Below, piece by piece: positions 1-11,282 of a stretch of DNA of 64,000 nucleotides (the stretch's first letter is position 1; every line of letters begins with the position of its first letter). The DNA is from Tetraselmis striata (lineage: Eukaryota > Chlorophyta > Chlorodendrophyceae > Chlorodendrales > Chlorodendraceae). Below the pieces are notes generated by a model. It made no database searches. It saw only the letters and a program-made list of their open reading frames with translations, and was not told where the DNA came from. The position numbers and the translations under genes are program-made. The stretch is taken from positions 83,094-147,093 of the forward strand of contig VCJN01002642.1 in NCBI GenBank assembly GCA_006384855.1. The letters are read 5' to 3'.

Positions 1-470
1 TCCTGGGCCTCAGGGCATGTGCCAGCGCAGACGGAGCACCGCCCCGGGCATTTGGGACCAGCAGCAGAGTGCGGCATTCGTGACTTTCACACCAATGGCA
101 TGGCGCCACATGCACTCTATCGTACCGCGATTCTGCTGCGTACTGTGATCCGGACTCGTGGGTCGCCCCGTCGCATCTTATTCCCCCGCAAGTGTAAATA
201 CTCTACGTCAAATTGTGTACCCACACGCAGGCGGCGGCGGCGGCATGTGCTAAACAGCCTGCCGACTCTCCTCTCTGAGATGGCTGTACAACTCCCTATT
301 GTATCGTGAGCTTGCCGTCCGCATCTGAGGGAGCGAGCTGTGGTGTGTTTTGGGCCCGCGCGCCATCCCCGCCCGGCGTGGGGGCGACATGTCAGGGCGG
401 CGCGCTCTGCGGCTGCGGCGGTGGTACTTGCGGGCATGCGGCCGCATTCTAGGGCGTAGCAGCGCCAGTG

Positions 471-3400
471 TCAGCTTCCGCTCGGCTCGCTGCCGGGGCC
501 GCCCGCCAGCAGCGAGGCAAGTGGGCCGCTGTGCTGCAGCGCCGCCGCCTCCGCGGGCTCACTCCAGCACGAGCTGCACGCGTGGATGTCCGCCAGCATG
601 GCGGCCACCTGCGGGGGCGCGGCGGCGAAGACGCTCTGCAGCCCCGCCGCCTCCTCTACCGCCTTGGGATCCGCCGTCATGACGATGACGAAGCGGTACC
701 CCCGCGCGGAGCAGCGCGCCAGCTGCAGCGCCGCCGCCACGATGGAGCTGTTGCCGCCGTGCGCGCCGCTCGCCGCCGGCTCCAGGCCCATCACAAACTC
801 GTCCGGCTGGGCGCTGACCGCCTGCTTGAAGATCTGAGCAACCTCGGGCGGCCACTGGGGGACACACGCACATGCCGCCAGTCAGGTGGGGGCAACCACA
901 CTGCTCGCTTGAACACCGCGGGTGCCGACTCGCCTCTAAGAGCCCTTGTCATAGTGCTCATCAGACCCGGGCAGCGCGCAACCCAGACGGACGTTCCCTG
1001 CATTTCCGATTTATTTTCGTCTACATGTGACCTCTGACAGGGAGGGCGGGTTCTCATGCGCAGGGAGTGATGTCCTCGCCGCGTCGGCACTCGCCGGCTC
1101 CGCGCATATCTGTTCTCTCACCGCAAAGAGGGGGGTGCTAGGAAATAGTGAAAAGGTATCAGAATACACCACGGAACACTCGCAGCCAACCACTTCGTTC
1201 ACTTTGGGATCCGGGAGCCCGGTCAGACAACGGCACGTAGGTGCAAACCAGGGTTGGGCTGCAGTCCACTTTCCAGTACTGCAGGCTGCAGTGCAGCACT
1301 GCAGGCTGCAGGCAGGCTGCAGTGCAGGCTGCAGTAGCACTGAAACTGTTCATTATAGGGAAGGGCGAGACAGTGAAGGGCATATGGTTGGGGCACTTTG
1401 GGTAACTGCACTGCAGCCCCATTTCGGGAAGTACTGCAGGCTGCAGTGCGGTAGCTGAACTGCAGGCTGCAGTTTCTGCAGTCTGCAGTGCAGTAGATAC
1501 TGCAGCCCAACCCTGGTGCAAACGGCGTCACGACAGGGCCATCCGCAGCCGACAGCGCGGTCGCTTCCCCGGGAGAGCCAGTGCATGCTGAGGGGACCGG
1601 ACTCGGGAGAGGCGGCCTGTCAGCGCACACCTCGCGGGGAAGCACGTTGCGCACGACGTTCAGCTGCGCCTTCTCCAGCACCGGCAACCACGGGCTGCGC
1701 CTGCGGTGCGCAATGAGCGCCGTTCAGCAACCAAACCCTAACCGCCGAGAAGCATCAATCTTAGGGTTTGGAGGCTCGCATGGATGAGAATCGAGAAATC
1801 AGGGCGAAGCCCTGACATTCCTGCAGGCGCAAACCCTAACAAGTCAGGTGGCTCCGTCAGCCGCCCAGCAGCCTAGGGCCGAGGCATGCACTTCTACGGG
1901 CGGAGGGCGGAGGCCGGGCAGAGAGTTGGTCACCTGGGACACGACTCCCCGCACAGGTGGATTTGCTCCACAATGGCCGGCACCTCCCGCAGCCAGCGCT
2001 TGCCCGTGATGGTGGCCGTGTCGCTCACCACGGCTACGCCCGCCGGAAGCAGCAGGCCGCCATCGTACCCGTTCCGGTAAAGGCTCATCGGGTCGACCCA
2101 TGACTGCGAGCACCGGCGGCCAACATTGAGATGGCCCAATTCAGAGCGGTCCCGCAAGACGCGAATGGCTGGCGGGGTAAAAGAGATACACTTTTACTGG
2201 ATATGTAAAGAGATGCACGAGTATTAGAGTCGACGTCTATCACTTGATATGGGCATTATTCAGTGCATTGTACGAAGCTTCCATGCCAATTCGCCGGTGC
2301 TCCTGACATTGTAGATACTGCAGATGAATATCGCATGATGATGCCAAGAAATACCAAGACAGAGCAATGTGAGTAAAACGGACGTTCGGCATATGAAGGG
2401 GGTCGATTGGCCCCCAATGGAGCCCTCCTCCCCGTGAAGGCCCCTTTACTGCGATACTATTCATTATCTATATTAGAATATAGATAATGAATAGTATATT
2501 TAGTATATTTAGTATATTTAGTATAATATTATCTATTATATTAAATATATAATAGATAATGAATAATATATTCATTATCACTACAAATAAACTACAAAAA
2601 ACTGACAGGTAACGTATTTCTTGGGTTCAGACGATGTACGACAGACGGCCGCAGCAACAGACACAGCGGGGGAGTAGATGTGGGTGTGAGGGCTGTCGCT
2701 TTAGCTTGCGGCCCCCGGGGGGGGGGGGGGGGGGGGGGGGCACCTGCTCCCGGGCGCACGCATGCAGCAGCCCCAGCGCTCCCGGCACAGTCATGAAGAT
2801 CGCATGCGGGCAGGCCAGTAGCGCGCGCAGTCCCAGCTTGTGGACGCGCCGCAGCCCGGCGCAGCCCTCCAGCCCCCGCTGCACCCACTCCTGCCCCAGC
2901 ACCACCAGCAGGACCCCGACCTCCGGCGCCGCGCAGTCAAAGCGGCCCCCGGGGACCTCCTGCACCCCGTTGGCGGCCAATCGCCGAAGCGCCGCTTGTA
3001 GTTCCTGGCGGGCGATGGCGCACGCACGCATCTTCAGCATGGCATGGATTCGATGCCAGCGGCCGCCTGGGCGCAAAGAACACCTACCTGCTGCTGGGCG
3101 CTCTCCCTCGCATGCTGCGCCGGGTCCTGGCTCCACAGGCACAGGCAGCGCACGGCATGCAGCGGCACCGGCGAAGCGGGCTGGGAGGCACACCGCAGTG
3201 CAGGCGTCATCCAGGGGCGGGCGCCATGTGTGTTGGCAACAGAGCGGGGGGGGGGGGGGGGGGGGGGGTGGGGGGGGGGGGGGGGAGACAGTCTTCAGCA
3301 TAAGGCGTCTCTAGCATTTGGGCGGGGACCCAGGATAGCGCGATGCCGGCAGGTGCATGAGGTGGAGGTGTGATGTAGACTGGTCAGGTACCGCCCCGAG

Positions 3401-6400
3401 ACGGTTCGCGGTATCCGTGCCTCAGAGAGGTGTGGGATCGCACCCGCCATTCGGCAACGTTGGCGCTGGTTGCTGCACTTCTTGCCGGCTCCGCTTGTTC
3501 CTGCCGTGCGGCATCCGCGACCCCGGCGCCAGAGGTCCCCGCCACCTCTGCAGTCCTACCCTGTGCAGTTGCGGCTGGTGGCGGCGGGGCGGGTCCTGCT
3601 GGCGGCAGCTTGACCTCCACAGTCGGGACTACCGATCGCCTGGGGAGCTCAGCCCCCTCAGCCGGGACGCCTGATGGCCGGGGCGGCTCGGCCTCCACTG
3701 TCGGGACTATCGATCGCCTGAGCTCCAGTGTCGTTCGCTGCGGCTTCGCCTTTGCCTTGCCTGGGTTGATCCTCCCGACTTCTCCATACAAAGCTGGGGG
3801 AAAGCAGCAGCATGGGAGTAAATCACGTAGAATCCCAGAGCTCGGCAAGGGGGCCGAAATGCCGTCTCCAAATTGTCAGCAAAAGCGTTTACATACAGAC
3901 CCAAAGCAATAATTACGCAAACACGATTGACTGGTGTGATGAGTATCAATGGGCGAACATGAAGTAAGCCGCCCGTCATGGCCCATTTGCAACAATCATA
4001 TAGCGGTGAGATCAGGCCCTTACAACTACTTTCACCCAGGGGCCCAACACAGTATTGCGCATAGAAGACTGCTGTACTGCTGTACTGCTGTACCCAGCGG
4101 CACCGTTGATGCTGCACCGCAACATAGTAAAAAGAGTAGAAACAAATGCGAACTGGCTGCCACACGAACAGAGGTATAACCTTCCGCTTGTTGGCAGGGG
4201 CTATGCCTTGATCTAGGCTCGGCGTCGCGGCAGTCGTGGCATAGGCAGGCATAGACGCCTGAGCGGACTCACCGTCGCCGCGCTCACGATTCACGACTGC
4301 CGGGTCCCAGACCACCTGCAGCTGCCGCGGCGCCGCCCCCGGCTTCTTCAACAACGGCTTGAAGCGCTTCGTGGTCTCCAGGTCGCCTCGCCGGAACTGC
4401 CCCCACTCAGCGCGGTTAGCCGCGCATCACGGGTGGCCAAGGGCCAACTACCATGGTGATGAAGTGCTTCGCTATGGTCAAGCGCATGTATTCCACCGAT
4501 CGTGATCTGGGGTTGGTGGGTCATAGCCTGTATGGATGATAGGGGAGAGGCGAATGGCCTCACCTTCTTGTGAAGCGGCGCAGGTCGCGGCCTAAGAAAC
4601 AGTGCCCGGAAGGTCTTCAACCCGTTGCCGGGCACTAGCACCACGTGCCCGCCTCCGCGCAGCCCGGCCACCAACGCCTGGTTGTGGTGCAACGCCAAGT
4701 GGCTGAGCAGCTGCCGCGAAGCCGCCCGCGAGCCCGCATCCTCCCTGCATGCGCCACAGCAAAACAACCATTCTCACACACATGTCTGCAGAGCCAAGGC
4801 ATCAAGCCCCAGTCATGCCCCTTCGGGTATTAATCTTCGCAAGGTGTATGCGGAACAGAATCCCCAGCATAGTAGGATTGACGGCCAGCCGCCACAAGGC
4901 AACGGCCAACCAGGAGCGGAGGATCCTGAGTGCGCTGGGCATGGCGGCACCTTTCGTGGTCAGTGCCGGAGGTATTTATTTTCATGGCAGTGTTTTAGAC
5001 GGTAATGCAACAGTGTTGGAAATTCCGTCACTGGCCTCCAATTAGTCTTGCAGAATGCTTTGGCAATTTGCTTGATGACTATAACGGAGCGTCGCCTACC
5101 CAGGGCTTTCCATAACTGGATTGCTGCCCAAACGGCCGCCGTAGAGACGCTGCAAGGGTTTCACTGGTACCAGTCCTGTCCCGGGGGCGAAAAAAAAAAT
5201 GGCGGCACCGACTCGCCTCTTCGCGGTCAGCCCTAGTAACCCCTACGGCCACACCCGGCAACGCGTGGCAAGGGCTGACGCGGGTGGGAAGGCTACGCAA
5301 ATTGGTTGATCTTGCACCGCCTGAAGAGCTGGTACGTGTACCAATATATACATGCACAACCATGGCCAGTGCCGGAGGACGTCTAGGAAACAGTATTGTA
5401 CGACCACCCGGCATGGCGCTGGATGCTCTCTGGATTCAGGACGCTTCTTCCGCCTTCACATCCGAGTGCCCGAGGCATCTGGAGACACCTAGCCGCTTGG
5501 CCGTGAACGGTGTAGGGCAGCGCTGGAGCAAGCTGTGACATCCAAGAGCGTTCGATTGACGGGAGCACACATGCACGTGGTCGCGTGTTTCTGCCGACCT
5601 GCGTGGTTCCCTCCGGTGCGGGCCATGCCACGAACATGCTGGCGCCCTTCTACGTGCATCTTCCCCTTGTGAAACAATCAACGCGTTCCCGTACCAGTGA
5701 TGGAAAATTAGTACCGCTCTACCGTCTGACACTGTAGTACAGCCCCGTAAATAAGGACAGACGTACACAGGCCTACAGAGGCCCCGCTCAACGTACATCT
5801 GAGGAAAGGCGGGGCTCAAGCCATTGCCACCATAACGGGTAATTCATATCAGGACTTATGTCTTCATGTTGCTTGTAGTCCATGACAAATTGTCAATTGT
5901 CAGCACAAACTAGTTGATTAGGCCATCTCGGGGTGTTATAGGTTTTGCGATGCCAGGGCCTCTATGCCCGCGTACCATGGCCAACCTCACAGGCCAAGGT
6001 GAAGCCCACTCACCGCACGCCCACAAACAACGCCGCGTGCGCCTCCGCATCTTCCCGGTACTCGTGCGCATGAGCGTCCTTCACCAGCGTGGCGGTCAGC
6101 TCCCGGAGGGGCTCCAGTGCGGCCACCGCATGTTCCGATTGCTCCACCCTTCCTAGTATCCCGTTGGCTGTCACACGCATAGACTGCCAGCAAAGCAACA
6201 TGGGCATGGGCTTAGCCACCATAGAAGACGACCCCCACCGCGTGATCCCGCACAGCAAGGACGGTAGAGGAGGGTTGGTATACCAGTCGCTCCCCATTTA
6301 GCTCGACTACCACGCAACCCTCCCAGGTGGAGCCTTGCGTTTGGGGCTGTGCCAGCCTAATATCTGCAATCCCATGCAAGCATCCACGGCATGAGGATAC

Positions 6401-6584
6401 ACATCGCAGTGAGAAGCGCGAAGACGCGTTGGAGGCGCCGTTGCCCCAACGTGCCAATGGCATGGCAACTTGATCATTTTCCATCATTGTGACTTCGCAA
6501 TGGTTTGGCTCCTTGACTTGGTGATGTTAGTCAGTTTAGCACATGTGAATCTCCCCCCCCCCCCCCCCCCCCCCCGCGCCCCCC

Positions 6585-6650
<66 letters not shown>

Positions 6651-7085
6651 ATGCACACAACGTACACAGGCACGCACGCGAGAGCAAGAGAGGGCCCATG
6701 ATGGGAGAAAACGCGTGCAAATGCAAACATGCCCTGGTGATCCCCTTTGTGTTCTCGTCTTTGGTGCTCTGCATGCATCGGCAAGCACTGACCTCGGGTT
6801 GGTTGTGGATGTTGCTGCGGCTCTTGCTTTCGCATTTTGGCCAGGATGTCGCTTGCCACGAGCGTGCCCTTCCGCTTCTGAGGGCCTGCCAGCGCGCCCG
6901 CCGGCAGCTTCGCACCCTCATCTCGCGCATTTGCGGTGCGCGAGGCTGCGAGCAAGGCAGACAATAGACAATTGAGACATGCCTGCTAGCATGTTTACTG
7001 TATGCACTGCATGACTACCCGGTTGTCCAGTTTGGTGCAACAATGCCTCCCCCACTGCCCCCGAAACGATCTCCAGCCACCATTG

Positions 7086-7124
<39 letters not shown>

Positions 7125-7866
7125 CCCCTTCATCCACCCCAGTGGGGAGCCCCTTTCTGCATGCCCTTGCCCCTGTTGGCCACACCTGCAGTTGCCAGAG
7201 GACGGCTGTGGGGGCGGCTCTTCAGGAAGGAGGTAACTGGCCTCGCTCGTCGGGCATGCGCACCCGTTGGCTGGAGGGCTGGAGACACCTGCGCAGCGCC
7301 AGGCAGCTGGGAGCTGTGATGAAAGGGGCGAGTCCAAGGGACGGGAGAGGGAAAACGATGGGAATGTTGCAGGGGCGCATCGTAAGCACGAGGGTGTGGT
7401 GGGCCAGGGGCAGCGTGCTCACGCTCTGTGTGCCTCTCGATGGCGCCGCCGGCAACGTCAGCCTCGGGGCCGGTCTGTCCGGCACCGGGCGCACCCGCGG
7501 CCGCCGCGCCGTGGCCTCCGCCGGCGCCTCGCGCCGCTGCACTCTGCCCTTGTTGTGCCGAGCTCGGCACGCCGCCGAGCAGAACCAGGCCTCCTTCGGC
7601 ACAGCGCGCTGCACGGGCCTCATGCAGTGGATGTGCACGCAAGCCGGACCGGCCCTCCCCAGCGCGTCCACGCCCGACAGGCAGTTCTCATACTCGCAGA
7701 GAATGATGATGTCCAGGTCTCCGTCCGCGTCCGCCCAGTCGCCACAGACGGAGCAAAGTTCAAATGTCGCGTCAGAGCGGGGGCCTGCCAGGATCGCGCG
7801 GGCATCGCCCTCGAAGTCGGGGACAGCCCGGCGGTCGCTACCTCCAAGAGCGCCATCCGGAGGCAT
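471..7866 (-). CDS. PHD-finger protein, 12 exons, about 823 aa, family not recognised
   Basis: Proposed exons (minus strand, 5' to 3'): 7866-7423, 7288-7186, 6945-6793, 6152-6014, 4744-4564, 4396-4273, 3793-3444, 3180-3088, 3004-2744, 2103-1934, 1700-1631, 854-471. All introns are GT-AG, every junction keeps phase, and the total of 2472 nt is divisible by three, which is the main support. Residues about 38-100 form a PHD-type zinc finger (CSVC, C57, C62, a VHIHC segment, then WFC with a C-x3-C last pair). PHD fingers usually read histone H3 tails, so a chromatin role is inferred. The rest is basic/Pro-rich and then helical (for example ELQAALRRLAANGVQEVPGG); I recognise no catalytic domain. 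The ATG at 7866 is the first in the exon, but a further 5' exon is possible because the acceptor lies 2 nt upstream. Introns host a MITE, a SINE-like element and G/C homopolymers. Confidence 0.72.
1247..1517. mobile_element. 271-bp MITE with 19-bp perfect TIRs and GCAA target duplication
   Basis: The two ends are a perfect 19-bp inverted repeat (ACCAGGGTTGGGCTGCAGT at 1247-1265, its complement at 1499-1517), flanked by the 4-bp direct repeat GCAA at 1243-1246 and 1518-1521. The interior is built from many CTGCAG / GGCTGCAGT blocks that repeat in both orientations, so a transcript could fold extensively. There is no plausible transposase, so the element is non-autonomous. It sits in the intron between exons 1631-1700 and 471-854 of the PHD gene. 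The superfamily is undetermined from a 4-bp TSD and these termini alone. Confidence 0.75.
2454..2497. repeat. AT-rich perfect palindrome (21-bp arms) in an AT-only tract
   Basis: Arms at 2454-2474 and 2477-2497 are perfect inverted repeats around a 2-nt centre. They are followed to about 2580 by several TAGTATATT repeats and a second imperfect palindrome. The block lies in the 2104-2743 intron of the PHD gene and contrasts sharply with its GC-rich surroundings. It could extrude a cruciform. It may be the remnant of a small hairpin element. Confidence 0.7.
2717..2740. repeat. Poly-G run directly at a splice donor (poly-C on the sense strand)
   Basis: On the minus strand the exon ends at 2744 and the intron starts GTGC, followed at once by about 24 C residues. 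A second run at 3246-3285 (one T interruption) lies about 65 nt upstream of the acceptor at 3181. Further runs in introns of the same gene lie at 6553-6575 and 7088-7121, and one lies just upstream of the first exon at 7920-7943. Confidence 0.8.
4952..5198 (+). mobile_element. SINE-like retroposon, copy 1, poly-A tail and 11-bp target duplication
   Basis: A 247-bp unit ends in a run of A (5190-5199) and is flanked by the direct repeat ATGGCGGCACC at 4941-4951 and 5199-5209, the signature of target-primed insertion. A diverged copy lies in the opposite orientation at about 22129-22395. No coding potential is evident and I could not find clear tRNA A/B-box promoter motifs, so the RNA ancestor is unknown. 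It sits in the 4745-6013 intron of the PHD gene, on the strand opposite to the gene. Confidence 0.72.
6595..6649 (+). repeat. (CA)n microsatellite beside a poly-C run
   Basis: About 27 CA units directly follow the C run at 6553-6575. Both are in the 6153-6792 intron of the PHD gene, read there as poly-G preceded by (GT)n. Confidence 0.95.
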
Positions 7867-7869
7867 GTC

Positions 7870-10800
7870 TGCCTTTCAGGGTGGCTAGCTCTGGTGGGAG
7901 AGGTGTGGTCGGGGTGGGCGGGGGGGGGGGGGGGGGGGGGGGGCGGGGGGTAATGGACCGAGGCAGTCGGCGGCGCCGTCACCCGTCCATATTTAAAAAA
8001 TCCCCTTAAATATATCGCCGTCGTCATGACAACACAATTAGCCGCGCTACTCTAAAATATAGCGTCTATTATCCGACGAAGACAGGAGCGCGGTTCATTT
8101 TATTTTCGTTCTGCTCTGATCTGATATGAACCGGCGGGACTGTGATGGAACGATATATTGTTTTTTCAGCGCAGCGAATTATTATGCTGTGATATAAACT
8201 TGACCATGCACTACGAGTGCACGACTACCAGTGGTACCCGTACCCGTATCGTACTGGTGCGGGTACAGCGCTGTGGTCGCGTCTCCCCCCCCTTGTGCAC
8301 CTGCGGCAAAAAGTAGCGGTACGTACAATTATATTTGCATATATGGCGGCGGGTATCATGCATAGTTCATCAAGCATGCGAGCGCTTGTCACATCGCTCG
8401 TTGCGCTTGCGGCACACGGCTTAGCAGCCGGAAATGGGTTCGTATGACGACGATTCGGTCCCAAATCCCACCATATGGATCATGGTTACCATGTCGCGCG
8501 TTTATATGCCAATGTCGAAATGCATTTATGCTGGCCAATTGGCGGAAGGATTGGCGCCCATCACCGTATAACATGCTTCACGGGTATATATATCTACGTG
8601 CCATGGTCGGGGACGGCTAAAATGAGCCCGGACGCGGATGCGTTTATTCCGCGATGTCATGAGAACCTCGCCGGCGGTCCCACACCCCCACCACAACTGC
8701 GTGTTGGTATACAAATTTGCTATACGAATTACAGCATAGGGGTTTAGGGTTTTAGCACCATCTGCCTAAAACCCGTATACGAATGTTGGTATACGAATTA
8801 CTCACGCAATCGACCGCTTCTTAAACGGCGGCATTTGGCAACAACACCGTCAATTCGCAGCGTCGAAGGGCTACACGTGGACGTCCCACACGCGTGAGGG
8901 CTTTGCCGTCAGGGGCGTAGATTCACGGCTGTGTCATATCAATACCTATATCTACCAGTCGACAAGGTGGTATTGTACATGCAAACGCCCACATATGGGA
9001 ATTCTACTCACCTAACGACACGCCACCGCCATATGGCCCAACATCTACAATACTTGCACATGTAGGCACGCTGTACCATGATGTACTCATGTTATGGTGC
9101 AGTGCGCATCGCCGTGTCGCTATGGACGCGGGGGCATGCCGCCATCGCCAATGAACTACATTGGATCCTTTCAACAAAACAAAAGAAAGTGCGGTAATGA
9201 CGCGAGGTGGGCGTGCTACCGTCGAAATTTGGGAAATCTCATGAGTGTGCGGCTTTAGGCAGATGGTGCATGCATGTATGAACTCGCATGAGTGGCCATT
9301 GCCTCGGAAATGAATGTTCATACGGTATGTTCATACGGTATGTTCATTCGCAATGAACATAAGGAGCGCCCCCACATGGTCTGCTATGGGACGCTGAAAA
9401 CTTGAAATGCTCATTTCATGCCGCATACGCCATCGAATATTCTTCCAAACTTTCTGGATTATTGCGCTTTGATTCGGGTACCGATTCCTATGTATTTTGG
9501 AATTTCATCGGGGTTCTTGGCATAAAAACGTGTCTCCTATACTTTTCTAAAGAGCTTGATTGCAGCGGCGCGGGGGTTCATGGGGCCTGTCCGGGGGCGT
9601 TGCTTTGGTAGGATGACCGCGATGGATGGCCTCCGCAGTGGATTTGGGCATAGTGCTGCTGCGGCGAAGTGTTTCCAACCTTGGAGTTTGATGGCCTCTA
9701 CTATAGGGGTTGGTATGTTTTTTGTAGATAAGGACATGATGTATGGTGGCATGGTTGAGATCGGTACAATATTTGAACTCAATTACCTATTCTTCGTCAT
9801 GCCAACACGACGTGCAACGGTAAGATGCACGTTCTCCTTAGCGAGGGGACTGACTGGCACCTCAAAAAATGCTTTGAAATTGATGTGGAAAATGATTAAA
9901 CAACATACTAGGATGCCGCTCTCCTCCGCTCAGACCGAGTTGCTATAAGGGCATCCTATTTGAACGCCCTAACCGCGATGAAGACACATATGCGCACACA
10001 ATGTGTTATTACATCTTAAGCTACCGGCCTTATTCCTCTTCTGCTCTCAAGCCCGGCCCCCTTTTCGTAGCATGGGACTGCCCCGCAACCATGTTGCAAT
10101 GATATTGCGGCGCGCCTCCGTCTCCTCGGAATGCCAATAGACTGCTAGCGCTCTAAGATCCCTTTCGTGTTTCTGTCCGCTATGCTGGGTAACCCTCATA
10201 GAAACCCTTCAGCAATCGGCCGCGGGTCTTGAACCGGCACGGCTGCCGTGGGATGGCTCTAGAAAGTTGGGTCGCATTGTGGCTACTCCGCCGTCGCACG
10301 CTGTCGGCTGTCTCGCGTTGCGCGCCCTCGCATTGGGACGTTGTGCTCCGTCGCCTCTGGCATCGCGTTTGCAATCCATTATGAGCTGAGATAACGACTC
10401 AGTAAGGTGTAGCAGCACCTCATATCGAGCATGTCATTGAAATTGAAATTGGCATGGAATAGGTCGACTAGGAGCGAGACCAACTTCGGCTCAGTGGCGC
10501 GGCTTCTTCTCCGCCTAGCATGATAGATGCGACACTTGCACTTCTATGTAATCTATCTCGGAACTGTGTCAGATTTATACACAAAAGTATAATTGTCACA
10601 ATGGTAGTAACGCAATGGAATACGGACAAAATACACACTGGCGAGTGGACCCTAGAGCGGACTTGACCATCCCTACACGTACAAGTACGCAATATTTCGC
10701 TATATGGAACATAACGAAACTCGAAAGATGGCAGGCTATGCGGTAGCTTTTTGTAAGTACGCCCGTGGTGCTGCTACACACAAACTAAAGGGTACTGGCA

Positions 10801-11200
10801 GGTAACTCTAGCTACCCATACCATAGTAGCAGCACTTTTTGATTGCCTTTTATTTTGGTGATTTCCGATATCGCCTTCTGCTGCTAGCTCATGTAATTAT
10901 AGTAGCAGCACGGGCAGCCATAGAGGCGGTTGGGATTTTACAATTTCCGTGTAAACCAGCATACAGCGGTCGATAACATTTTAGTCGCTATGTTGTTCGT
11001 AAGTCGTCGTCGATCATCCGCGGCAATCCTTATTAATATAGCTACGGCTATAATCCTCATCAATCCCTATCAAGCCAGTCTTAGTATAGCTACTGCTAGC
11101 TACAAGTACTCGTACTCCCGGCACTAGATGATGAATGCATGCTGCTGATGCTTTACTGTGTGGAGGCCCGGCGGTGCTTCTATGATTGGCAAACGATGAA
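7870..11200. other. Gene-poor stretch, nothing recognised
   Basis: After the PHD gene 5' end, the sequence becomes AT-richer. I see a G run at 7920-7943, short direct repeats of TATACGAATTAC type at 8705-8800, a tandem CATACGGTATGTT block at 9308-9345, and scattered GTAGCAGCAC/GTACC palindromic motifs at 10800-11130. An open frame at 9556-9948 (+, 130 aa) has no recognisable motif and may be chance. The 5' regulatory region of the PHD gene presumably lies at about 7900-8300. Confidence 0.5.
9556..9948 (+). CDS. Unrecognised 130-aa open frame, doubtful
   Basis: The frame opens with an in-frame ATC-ATG-type start region and ends at TAA 9946-9948. The product is hydrophobic in the middle and basic at the end, with no domain I recognise. 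It lies in an otherwise empty stretch with no adjoining exons. It may be a fragment of a decayed element or chance. Confidence 0.15.
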   Translation: MIAAARGFMGPVRGRCFGRMTAMDGLRSGFGHSAAAAKCFQPWSLMASTIGVGMFFVDKDMMYGGMVEIGTIFELNYLFFVMPTRRATVRCTFSLARGLTGTSKNALKLMWKMIKQHTRMPLSSAQTELL

Positions 11201-11282
11201 CTTTTTGGTTACAGGGAGAGCGTCCGGAGAATGCACGCAAAGTACTGGGGGAGGAAAAAGCCTACATTTAAGCAGAACCCTC

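Noticed and set aside
1223-1687. A coding exon interrupted by the MITE
   Set aside because: The frame reads through the MITE, which looked like exon disruption, but the in-phase exon ends at the donor after 1631, so the MITE lies in an intron.
3430-3912. Secreted plus-strand protein with an apparent signal peptide
   Set aside because: It overlaps the in-phase minus-strand exon 3793-3444 of the PHD gene and is best explained as its shadow.
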